A stretch of 64,000 bases of DNA from Psococerastis gibbosa (Eukaryota > Arthropoda > Insecta > Psocodea > Psocidae): NCBI GenBank assembly GCA_963971405.1, contig OZ020489.1, positions 22,470,290-22,534,289 of the forward strand, given 5' to 3'. Both the position numbers and the translations under genes were made by a program. Of this stretch, positions 34,043 to 43,606 are shown one piece after another. The notes beneath the pieces were generated by a model. The model had not been told where the DNA came from, did no database searches, and saw only the letters and a list, made by a program, of their open reading frames with translations. How positions within the stretch are numbered: the stretch's first letter is position 1; every line of letters begins with the position of its first letter.

Positions 34043-34573
34043 GGCGCATATTCCACCGACCGGCTAGGGCTAAATACAAATACGGTGGCGTGGTAGCAGA
34101 CATTCAAGACTTAGGTGGGGTTTCCACCGACCTCGCATTGCAGAATGCAAATGACATTGACGGAAATGATTGTTTTGGCGGGGATTCCCCCAACGTCAAT
34201 AGTGATATTAAATGTTTTTGACGTGGTAGCAGACATTTTTAGACAGTCAAAAACTGTCTGCTACCACGTCAAAAAACATTTAATATCACTATTGACGTTG
34301 GTGGAATCAGCGCCTTTCCTCTATGCCATAGTTAAAATTGAACAATATCATACAGTAAAATCACTAACAAACTAAAATTAAAAAATGGCGTCATGGGATA
34401 TGTTAAGTACAAACATTTTAATAGATTTCTATAAAAAGAAAAATTCTAATTTCCGTCAATGTCATTTGCATTCTGCAATGCGAGGTCGGTGGAAACCCCG
34501 CCTAAGTCTTGAATGTCTGCTATCACGTCACCGTTTTTGTATCTAACCCTAGCCGGTCGGTGGAATCCCCGCC
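34043..34573. mobile_element. Three-level nested palindromic MITE
   Basis: The outer palindrome starts GGCGCATATTCCACCGACCG and ends in ATCCCCGCC. The inner palindrome starts GGTGGGGTTTCCACCGACC right after GACTTA in the left arm and ends before TAAGTCTTGAATG. A third, complete hairpin (34177-34314) sits inside the inner one. The site is flanked by a 29-bp direct repeat (34014-34042 and 34574-34602) differing at one base, built on AAGTCAAAGTCGAATCTAAT. Confidence 0.9.
34177..34314. mobile_element. Hairpin MITE inserted in another MITE
   Basis: 138 bp from GGCGGGGATTCCCCCAACG to CGTTGGTGGAATCAGCGCC, with TTT on both sides. Uninterrupted copies elsewhere read TTGTTTTCCTCTATGCC at this point, which shows the empty site. 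The central loop is TTTAGACAGTCAAAAA. Confidence 0.9.
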
Positions 34574-34802
34574 TTAACAAAAGTCAAAGTCGAATCTAAT
34601 AATAACATTGAACTAGATATAAGAAAAAGACTTCTCCAAACTCAAGTGTGGAGTGTGCTCTTGTACAGAAGTGAAACATGGTGCATTGATGAACTGACCA
34701 TATAACCTTAGAATAAATGAAGAGATCTATTATTGCCGCCATTTCAATTAGAAAAGACAAATGGGTGGAGAATATTCTGTGACAATAATGACTCCTCAAG
34801 AA

Positions 34803-36586
34803 CAATGTCCTACCTCTCGTATATAGAACTCAAGTTGCTTTCCAATTTATACGTAGTATAAAGAAAGCTTTGTGGTGGTCCAAATTTTCGATTCCGAGAT
34901 TTCAACGGATTTACACGTTTTGAGGTCCCAGGAACCCAAGAAAGTGTTTTTACGAAATGTCTGTCTGTCGCTCTGTCTGTGCGTCGATTTCCGGGCAAAC
35001 TACTCGGTCGATTTAGATGAAATTTGGCATGTAGGTTCACAAAAATCATACCTCGTGACAATTTTTTTTATTTGGGGCTAACTCAATTTGGGGGGGTTTT
35101 ATTCTAAAAAAAACTCCAAAAAAACTTCTAAAAAATTATTTCTCAAAAACGGCTCCAACGATTTCTTTTAAATTCACATATATTGTAGTCGTCATTAATG
35201 TCAACAAAAAACGGTGGGTCGCGTGCCCCTTGATAGTTTTCTTCTGGGGGTAAAAAAATAAAAAATACTAAATTTTCATAAATTCTCACTAAAAATAATT
35301 TTTCTGTGGAACCTTTCTATCGATGATTTCTACCTTCAGATATGTTTTAGGTGTTCAATAGAGTAACAAAACCAAAAAGATTGTTTTTCCAAATAAATAT
35401 TTGGTTCTGGGCAAAAATTTCTTTTTTGAAGAAATTATGGAAAATACATTGCCTGCCCTGTCATTGTGACTACTGTTACAATAATATATTGGTCTGTTAG
35501 TTCCAGAATATGCAATTGAGTTTCAAGTGGTTTTTAATATATTGAGGTGCCCCCACCCCCCTATTATTTATCTATTTATCTCGGTACGAGTTTACTAAAA
35601 ACGACCTAAACTTCCTTGGGTGCGTTTTTCATGTTTAATTTTAATTTTTTAATTTACTTGTTTAATTTATGCAAAAGTATTTAGTATTTGCCTAGTCTCC
35701 TCGTATCTGTACTTGGTCATGCTTTCGCCTGTTTCATTGCGTCAATGGTAAGCTTGTCTCAGCTTGTATATTATCGCTTGTAGCCGGTCTAGGTTGACAT
35801 CGAGACCGTATACCAGTTTGCCAAAGGCCAAAAATTCATACGGAAACAATACAAAATAATGTCCGAACTCGGACAAGAAACCTATGGGTCACTGTAATTA
35901 GGCCTAGGTGCATTAAAATCCTTAAAAAAAGATAATATTTGCCAACAGTGTCGTGCTTGCAGAGCAGGACAGCGTCACTTTGCTACCGTAATAAAAAAGT
36001 GCACTGTAGAGCTCAATTCTGGAACAGTACGCCCTCACACTAGTCGAGCCAGTAGGCGGTAGCGACTGTGATTCTAGCCTGGTGCGCCTGCCGCAGTCAA
36101 CAGTGCTACTGCTCAATAATCACACCGTTAACATAATTGAACGACTCGGCCGTTATCACGAAACATCATCATCGTAAGTTGCTTCTTCCTGCGCTTGGTT
36201 TCGTCATGTTTAACCGGTTATCTTACTTCTGTACGCAAGCTGCGTAGTGTTGGGACTGTTTACAATAGCATTTTAGTTTTGTACCGAATAAGAATATCTT
36301 CCGCACAGGTAAGACTGCTTTTTAACCATTACAATTTGAAGCCTTTTTGCTTCTCTACATATCTTGGTCGATGGAGACATCATTCCTGTATAGAATTTCA
36401 GAAATAAACATAAACTAAACTTATATCATTTTAAAAATGACGATTGAACTTGCAAAGAGCTGTAAAAAGTCCGTAATTCTTTCTTTTAAAACTAAGTCCA
36501 CTCTTAAAACAACTTCTCGATAATCCCACAAGAACGATATACAGTACAAAAAATAGTTTCAATGCAATGGCGAAAGGAATGAAGAA
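34803..36586. other. Repeat-like spacer, no gene seen
   Basis: Includes a stretch (34880-35070) with repeated CTGTCTGTCGCTCTGTCTG and a segment GATTTAGATGAAATTTGGCAT that has the look of a dispersed repeat. A 130-bp block at 35697-35826 recurs at 42892-43020. No exon or RNA gene was recognised. Confidence 0.35.
35697..35826 (+). repeat. Direct repeat, second copy at 42892-43020
   Basis: Both copies carry CATGCTTTCGCCTGTTTCAT and GCGTCAATGGTAAGCTTGTC, then a diverged GTATACC-GTTTGCCAA end. The copies flank the Tc1 element region at a distance of about 7 kb. The nature of the repeat is unknown. Confidence 0.65.
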
Positions 36587-36805
36587 TTGAAGATTGATTT
36601 ATCTTTACGCGAGAGGATCATCTCCCTGAAGAAAAATGATATATCTCAACTTGATATAGGAAAGCAGTTACTCTTATCGAAAACCTCAGTGCGAAACATA
36701 CTTGTACATCTCGAAGAAACCGGAAAATTGGACACCAAAAGGCGGATTGGTTGTAATCGAGGGGTTACCACTCGCAATGAAACTCAACTCCGACGGATCG
36801 TGTAG
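36587..36805 (+). pseudogene. Tc1-type transposase N-terminal fragment
   Basis: A 72-residue frame with LRERIISLKKNDISQLDIG and LLSKTSVRNIL matches the paired helix-turn-helix DNA-binding part of Tc1/mariner transposases. The catalytic DDE part is absent, so it is a fragment. No TIRs were located. Confidence 0.55.
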
Positions 36806-36884
36806 GGGCGGTCATTGGTGTTACAAAATATTAAGCCGGTCCGACTTATCGTTTTCGCGGTGTTCTCTTCAATCGCCATTTTAG

Positions 36885-38020
36885 AAATGATATAAACACA
36901 CAGTTTACTATTTAGATCTGAAATTCTATACGTAGTTCTTATCTAATTAATTCGGAACTTTAATAAAAGTCAATGTCAATGTCCCAGGGTTTAAACAAAT
37001 TGTATGGTATTTCCAAGCGAAGCTGTCGTAATGGTGAAGGCATTGATGCCGCTCAAGGGGCTCCGAACTCCATTTATTAACATTATTCTACGCACAGTAG
37101 TTCAGTAGCTCCCTATCAATTACAAACTACGAATAATCGCACGTACGTATGTTGAAAGCTCCCAACTGTTATAATTTAGGTTTTTCTATAAAATAACCGC
37201 ATTGCTCTGATGAGCCTTCACCCATCATGTTACTTACATTTAATCGGTTTTCATGTTATAATTGGCCGCAGGCGGCTAGGCGCTCTTATGAGTTAGCTTA
37301 TTTTTAACAATCTATTGCCATAGCCATAAGGAGTTTTATATCAACTAATTGATTTCGTTTGACGCCATCAATCCATTTTTATCTGTTTCGTGTTGTTTTT
37401 GCGATATGTAAATGATTTTACTGGTAGTTAAAAATATATTTTGTTGCCTGTGTGGCAGAGGTTTATTTGCTTCTGTAAACTAGTGATCGACATACTTTCT
37501 ATTTTTGTTTTTACTAAAAGAAATGTAACCTTTTTTTGTAGGTAAAACCGTAGAGCAAAACTAATATTGATAATTATTTACTCTACTTTCACCATGTTAC
37601 CGTACGGTAAAGTACTTTCTTTTGGCTCACGTTAGAAAGTCACAAAATTGTAATGTCAACAGGAGCCTACCCTACCCTTTGGCATAGCTTCTTTCTTTCT
37701 TTCTTTTCCTTGTCCAATATTCCCTGGACAAGGAGCATATATTACAAAAATACAATACATAATAATAACATCCCGCATCCCCAAGCTAGCGCTTATTTGG
37801 GACAAAAGACTCATACAGTGCTGCTAATCAAGGCTTAATCATTTATTTTTGTTATTTATTTATAATGTTTATTTTATTTTTATTTTTATTTTAACTTGTT
37901 ATTTTAATGTCAGTTTTTATTATTATTATTAACTCCCATTGATCAGCCATCTTTTTATACCCGCTTTTAACTCACCCATCTGTTTAATTTTTTTCATTTG
38001 GGGGGGGGGGAAGTTCATTT
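36885..38020. other. AT-rich spacer, nothing recognised
   Basis: No exon, RNA gene or element that I can support. A short CTTTCTTTCTTTC tract occurs near 37690. Confidence 0.3.
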
Positions 38021-38022
38021 AA

Positions 38023-38050
38023 TATAATAATAATAATAATAATAATAAAG
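38023..38050 (+). repeat. AAT microsatellite
   Basis: About eight AAT units followed by AAGTCTTTATTG. On the minus strand this reads CAATAAAGACTT then TTA repeats. This could be the 3' tail of an old LINE whose body (to about 38500) I do not recognise. Confidence 0.6.
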
Positions 38051-38565
38051 TCTTTATTGAAAAAAATAATTAGTTTAATTGAAATATAGTTTTGTAAACT
38101 ACATTCATACAGAATATCAGTCAAACCTTCCATTTCAGAGAACAGTCACACTAATTCGCTACCATCTACGTTCACACTCACATTTTCTCACACATTCACA
38201 CGCAGCTTTGCCTTCATCAACCGGTGACAGTGCCTTCCTGACTAAGGAAAAACTTGTAATATTTATTTTTGAATACGTTGAGAGAATTTATATTGGTTTG
38301 AAGCAAGCGCTATATCGCGCACTAGTAAAGTTGTGATTTAATTTTCAGTAGCATATGAGGTTATTGATCTAGCTCTTACGTTGAGAGAAGGAAAGGCACG
38401 AATTTCTATGGGTATCGAGTTCTATACAGTGAAGAGGAAGAGATAGAAATGAAGAGTGGAAGATTCGGGAATGAGAGAGATTAGAAGGAGGTCGTCCCCA
38501 CGAATATTATAGCTTGCGGATACAGTGTTTCTTGTTGGAATCTGACTTGCAGCAGCTTTTCAAAA

Positions 38566-38704
38566 GCGGGGATTCCACCAACGTCAATAGTGATAGTAAA
38601 TGTAGTTTTGACGTGGAAGCAGACATTAAAGACATACTAAAAATGTCTGCTACCACGTCAAAACTACATTTACTATCACTATTGACGTTGGTGGAATCCC
38701 CGCC
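38566..38704. mobile_element. Hairpin MITE, 139 bp, near-perfect
   Basis: Starts GCGGGGATTCCACCAACGTC (the first G of the usual GGCG is replaced by A) and ends CGTTGGTGGAATCCCCGCC. The arms pair almost perfectly, with one visible mismatch in the core (GTGGAAGCAG). The loop is about AAAGACATACTAAA. The right flank is TAA. Confidence 0.9.
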
Positions 38705-39014
38705 TAAGTGAACAATGTGAGTACTGTGCATCATGCTGCTGCTACTCATGACCTCAATGACCGTGTGCATGATAGAGACTCCCGAAAAACCTGTCAGAAT
38801 ATGCAAAACACTTGCAGGCCTGATAGGGGTTAGCAAATTTGTGGGATGGTTGTTGATTGGCTACGCTATACAGATAAATGAGACCCTGACTGTAACAAAG
38901 CAAAAACATGACTTAGTCATGGGGCTACCACAGCAGCTATCTAAGGGAAGTTTTAACCTGGGAGAAACAATGTGAAACCTCAGGTTAATTTAAAAGCAGG
39001 TGAACGTGCACTAA

Positions 39015-39397
39015 GGCGCGGTTTCCACCGACCGGCTAGGGCTAAATACAAATATGGTGACGTGGTAACAGACATTCAAGACTTAGGCGGGGTTTCCACC
39101 GACCTCGCATTGCAGAATGCAAATTACATTGACGGAAATTAGAATTTTTCTTTTTATAGAAATCTATTAAAATGTTTGTAATTAACATAACCCATGACGC
39201 CATTTTTTAATTCTTGTGATTTTACTCTATGATCATTGATCAATTTTAACTATGGCATAGAGTAAAACAAACATTTCCGTCAATGTCATTTGCATTCCGC
39301 AATGCGAGGTCGGTGGAAACCCCGCTTAAGTCTTGAATGTCTGCTACCACGTCACCGAATTTGTATTTAGCCCTAGCCGGTCGGTGGAAACCCCGCC
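39015..39397. mobile_element. Composite palindromic MITE, TAA duplication
   Basis: 383 bp from GGCGCGGTTTCCACCGACCG to GGTCGGTGGAAACCCCGCC, flanked by TAA on both sides. Outer and inner palindromes are both complete. It lies in an intergenic region 113 bp from a second copy. Confidence 0.92.
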
Positions 39398-39510
39398 TAA
39401 GAGCTATGAAACCCGACCTGTTTCGACACATGAAAAAAACCTACCCTATCTCCTAGCCGCGCTACCATTAAATCGTTCCCTTTGGTGTGACTAAAGTTAT
39501 AGGCTGTTAT

Positions 39511-39890
39511 GGCGCCCATTCCATTGACCGGCTAGGGCTATTTCCAACAACGATGACGTGGTAGCAGACATTCAAGACTTAGGTGGCGTTTCCACCGACC
39601 TCGCATTGCAGATTGCAAATGACATTGACGGAAATGTTTTTTTTTTTAAAAATAGAAATCTATTAAAATGTTTGTAATTAACATATCCCATGAAGCCATT
39701 TTTTAATTTTAGTTTGTTTGTGATTTTACTGTATGATCATTGATCAATTTTAACTATGGCATAGAGGAAAATAAACATTTCCGTCACTTCTGCAATGCGA
39801 GGTCAGTGGAAACGCCACCTAAGTCTTGAATGTCTGCTACCACGTCACCGTTGTTGGAAATAGCCCTAGCCGGTCAATGGAATGGGCACC
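39511..39890. mobile_element. Composite palindromic MITE, 380 bp
   Basis: Runs from GGCGCCCATTCCATTGACCG to GGTCAATGGAATGGGCACC, with flanks TAT and TTA. It has the same outer and inner palindromes as the neighbour at 39015-39397, which it joins in a close pair as at 11053-11858. Confidence 0.9.
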
Positions 39891-40327
39891 TTAGTACTGT
39901 AACGAGAAGAGAAGGTACCAACAAATAAGCCTATAAGTTGGGTAAATCCTTCCTAGCATAGTCAAGGAGTGCTATGACGCACATTGGCCATGATGACAGT
40001 CAGGATGTAAAAGATTACCTGGTAATTTCGTTGTTAGATAGGCGATGCTCGCATCATAGCCTATCATTGAATGGTAATACTTAAAAAATAGATTGGAAAT
40101 CCAAATTGCTCGTAGCATAAAAAATGCATATGAAATCTGACAAATTCGTGACCGTGACCGTTGTCCTTTTTTCATTATGCAACTAATGTCCTGCAACAAA
40201 ATAGATTTTTAACTACCGGTAAGAACATTTACATATCGCAAAAACAACACGAAACCGATATTAAATTGAACATCCTAGTATTGATCGAAATCGAAGGACT
40301 AATACGATTCATAAACATTATATTGAA

Positions 40328-40620
40328 CTTATTACATTGTAGTATTATATGGTACATATAACACTGGCATTAAATTAACTTTGGTTGAAGAGGTAACCTC
40401 CTCGTTATAACCGAAATTAGAGGATATGGAAAAAAACTGGGCTTGGCGGGATTCGAACCCACGATCTACGCCTAACCGGGGCGTCGTCTTAACCGCTGGA
40501 CCACAAGCCCCGACAAGTCCAGTAAATGCCAAATCCCGGTGAGGCGTAGATCGTGGGTTCGAATCCCGCCAAGCCCAGTTTTTTCCATATCCTCTAATTT
40601 CGGTTATTATATTGAACCAT
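40328..40620 (-). mobile_element. tRNA-cassette element, partly palindromic
   Basis: On the minus strand there is a full unit: head GGATTTGGCATTTACTGGAC, a tRNA-like module (40510-40438), a T7 run, and a body CCATATCCTCTAATTTCGG continuing to a CTACAATGTAATAA tail. Next to the head, in opposite orientation, lies a second partial unit (40533-40612) that starts inside the tRNA-like module and ends in the body. The arrangement resembles the copy inside the copia element at 59402-59938. Confidence 0.7.
40438..40510 (-). tRNA. tRNA-like module, probably not a functional tRNA
   Basis: 73 nt that fold as a full cloverleaf: acceptor GGGCTTG/CAAGCCC, D arm GTC...GAC, anticodon stem ACGCC/GGCGT, T arm GTGGG-TTCGAAT-CCCGC. 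Box A (TGGTCCAGCGG) and box B (GGTTCGAATCC) are good, and a T7 terminator follows. The anticodon loop CCGGTTA has C where tRNAs have U33, and the anticodon would be GGT, which animals do not normally use. It is therefore a tRNA-derived part of a repeat. Confidence 0.5.
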
Positions 40621-41230
40621 TACCTTTTAATTCATACGGGTACAACGAGCTTAGATGTAGGCCTACCATTCCGCGCCATTTTTATAAATTGCATGATGAA
40701 CTGCAAGGTACCTCTTCAATAGGGGTTTTCACGAAACGGCTAAGGCTTTATTTCTCCAACTTATCTAGGCTGAATATTCTAAAAAAAATCATGTCGTTTC
40801 CTTGGTCTAGAATTGTTATCTTATTAGTTATAGGTATTCTAGTTACCTATATTAATAGAAAAAATAATTAATTTTGATTTTTGTAATTTCTCTAAATGAG
40901 AAAAATATTGTTTATCCACATTTGCACTTCATGACCGATGAACATGTGTTCAGACAAATCTCTTGGTTTTTGAACCGCACTGCACTGATTGTATTTTCTA
41001 TCGAATAAAAAAGTACAATAACAAAACAAAAATGAGAAAGTAAAAACGAGTATTTTTTAAGAGGTTCATGAAGTGGTCCTAGTAGCCTAGCTACAATTTT
41101 GCGTTTTGCTGATTTTTCATTTGCTGCCAACAATTTTACGCCATCATTGCTAAGTTTCCAGGCTACATTTAAATCCTCGTCTACTAACTTCCAAAGAAAA
41201 AATCATCAACCCCTTACCAACAGCTGCATA

Positions 41231-42816
41231 CAACCCAGATTCAAAAAGGTTCGACCACCTCAATTCACAATGCATTTCAATTTTTATCTCTGTCAATTCG
41301 AATAATATATCATTTATTTTAATATGGAAAGTAGCCTACCTATTCCTCAATCAAATGAGAAAAAATTCTACTAATTATGTTTAAAACCTATCTGACTAGA
41401 CTGCTTTGCTCAAACATATGCTGAAATCATCAATTCAAAAAACCTGGACCACTACGTTTTCAATATTTTGTTATATTGCCTTTTGCATTAATAACTGCCT
41501 TCATGCGACGGGGCATGGAAGATACAAAAGCGACACCTTCATCAGCAGTGAACGAATCCCAAATTTCTAATGAAACTGTCCTCAGTTCGTCCTTTGTCCC
41601 CACAAGAGTGGTCCTCCACTTCTTCATTTTCCCCCAATTATTTTCGATGGGGGAAAGGTCAGGGCTGCTTGAAGGCCAAAGGAGAGGTTTAACACCATTA
41701 TTTTGAAACCATGCCTAAGCAATTCGGCCGGTGTGGCAAGTTGCGCGGTCTTGCTGAAATATAAAATTCCCGTTCGACGCCATCTTTGTAAGAGAAGGCT
41801 TCAAACTGTCCTCCAAAATCTTAATGCACGCCTCCCCATTAACAGTACCCACAACACAATTAAATACACCTGTTCCTGATGCACCCATACACCCAAACTT
41901 TTTCTTGATACAGTCGGGCTTGAATGTTTCGCCAGATATTCGTACTACGGGCTTAGATCCAGCAGAATCCAAAGTTAGTTCAAATCGGCCGTCATCGCTC
42001 CAAATGATCTTTTTCCAGTCCTGTTCAGTCCGATTCACCCTCTCTCTTGCCCAAGCAAGCCTCCTCTTTATCTGTACAGGTGTCAAAAGGGGTTTCCCCT
42101 TGGCAGTGTAAAAACCATAGCGGGCAGAATGGATTCGTCTAACTGTAGTACTCACAGAACCTGGGTATTGGACAATGTTGATTAGTTCCAAGCTTCCTTA
42201 AGCTCTAGAGCAAGTATGTGTTTGGCTTTAATGATTTTTACGAATTCGCTGTCCTGGCGACTTGTCGTCTTGCGTGGCCGCCTCGTCGCTTTCCCCCGGA
42301 GCATTGGTTGGTACTTTTGCACGGCGTACCAAAATAATGTGGACAGTCGACTTTGATAATTGGAGGGTTCTCTTTCTCTCTCTTTCCCTTTTTCTTGCTT
42401 GAAGATGGAAAATTGGCAGTTTCTGAATGCTCTGCGCCACAGCGGATCTTCCTGCCATTCCTCAATGATAAAATTTAGATCGGGAAAAATGACGTGTCTG
42501 ATGTTTTGAAAATATGTCTACACACTGTATGTAAGCAGTGTGAATTTTTTTCAAGCTTGCCCTGATGTTCACGGAAAGATTAAAGCTAAGTGGTCAAAGA
42601 TTTTTGATTCGGTTAATTATGCACCTTCTCTGGAAAGTGTCGAGGAATCGATGAAAAACTAACGGATCTAAATTGAATTGATCAACTGTCATTAAGGGAG
42701 TATCTGGCTAAATTCTGGAGCGGAGTAAACTCAGCGACCTTCAATTTGTATTAACCGAGATAAAAATTGAAATGCATTGTGAATTGAGGTGGTCGAACCT
42801 TTTTGAATATGGGTAG
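41231..42816 (-). mobile_element. Tc1/mariner element, 1.59 kb with TIRs
   Basis: The terminal inverted repeats extend over about 60 bp: CAACCCAGATTCAAAAAGG on the left, and the complement of CTACCCATATTCAAAAAGG on the right. Both continue through TTCGACCACCTCAATTCAC. TA dinucleotides flank both ends (41229-41230 and 42817-42818), as expected for Tc1 insertion. The transposase gene inside is broken. Confidence 0.85.
41470..42470 (-). pseudogene. Tc1 transposase, disrupted
   Basis: The N-terminal helix-turn-helix part (LSKSTVHIIL, 42228-42458) is in a different frame from the catalytic part (42191-41715). The catalytic part has the first Asp in IIWSDDGRF and the second in FQQDRATCH. A single stop follows RIA at about 41715. 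After it the frame continues with WPSSSPDLSPIENNWG, which holds the third acidic residue (Glu), as in DD34E enzymes. At least one frameshift and one nonsense change are therefore visible, and the copy cannot make its own enzyme. Confidence 0.75.
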
Positions 42817-42891
42817 TATATACTGAGTTTATTTCCATATTAGTTCTTCTATTTATTCTATGAGCGTCCGCAAGTTGTACAGGCATTTGAC

Positions 42892-43020
42892 ATCTGTACT
42901 TGGTTAAGTCATGCTTTCGCCTGTTTCATTGCGTCAATGGTAAGCTTGTCTCTGCTTGCCCATTATCGCCTTTAACCGGTGTACGTTTGACATCGAGGAC
43001 GTATACCGGTTTGCCAATGC
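42892..43020 (+). repeat. Direct repeat, first copy at 35697-35826
   Basis: Second copy of the repeat with CATGCTTTCGCCTGTTTCAT and GCGTCAATGGTAAGCTTGTC. It lies just outside the right TIR of the Tc1 element. Confidence 0.65.
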
Positions 43021-43606
43021 ACAGGAATGCTATTTTATCTTCGGAACACTTAACACAAATTCATTAACAAATAAAACCAATGAGATAACATGATAGTGTG
43101 CGCATTCTTACCAAGTTCATCTGCACTGCTCGTGACATGTTGACGGCCCCAAGCAGCACACATTTTATGTAGCCTAGAAAATTTTGTGGGGCATGAAGTT
43201 AGGAATATCGATATCATTCATCATGTATTTTAAAGTCACCGTCGTTAGGCCTGCCTGACATTTTTCATTTTCATGTGATAAATTTATTTTCTTGCCTTAA
43301 AAAATTAGCATTATTAGTACAGTGCTCGCAGGCATTAAGAGGAAGCTGGCCTGTACACATTGGCCACCCCGGGTCACCACAAATAGGTAGGTTTCTATTT
43401 GTTATATAAGTTAAAAAGATTTGTTCCACTCAATCGGTAGAGGACTATTTCATACACCATAAGTGGTTTTTAATTTTTTCCAAAAAATCGGCAAATTTCT
43501 GTTGCCTTTCAGTTTCACGGAATAACTCCGACTCCGATTAGATTTTAATGCTTTGTTGATTTTACTTATTTTACAAAGATATTATTATTTTTTGTTTTTA
43601 GGAGCC

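Larger units (their letters stand above)
33790..34800 (+). pseudogene. Decayed LINE RT fragment, split by a MITE
   Basis: Plus-strand pieces read WHMVEYRYLGSKIT, then LARLAFNISQSRI, and after the MITE NNIELDIRKRLLQTQVWSVLL with YRSETW. This is the conserved run near the end of a LINE reverse transcriptase (YLGS-x-IT ... RKRLL...VWSVLLYG-ETW). Stops and frameshifts show it is inactive. The MITE cluster 34043-34573 interrupts it. Confidence 0.6.

Noticed and set aside
8491-39890. CRISPR-like array from the repeated GACGTGGTAGCAGACATT motif
   Set aside because: The copies are inverted and scattered inside TIR elements with no regular spacers, in a eukaryotic genome.
40438-40510. Functional tRNA-Thr(GGT) gene
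   Set aside because: Cloverleaf and pol III boxes are good, but position 33 is C, the anticodon GGT is not normally used in animals, and three copies lie inside one repeat family.
43553-43606. Extension of the P450 start upstream of 43607
   Set aside because: The upstream in-frame codons have no ATG and cross a clear acceptor (TTTTTAG ending at 43601), so they belong to an intron.
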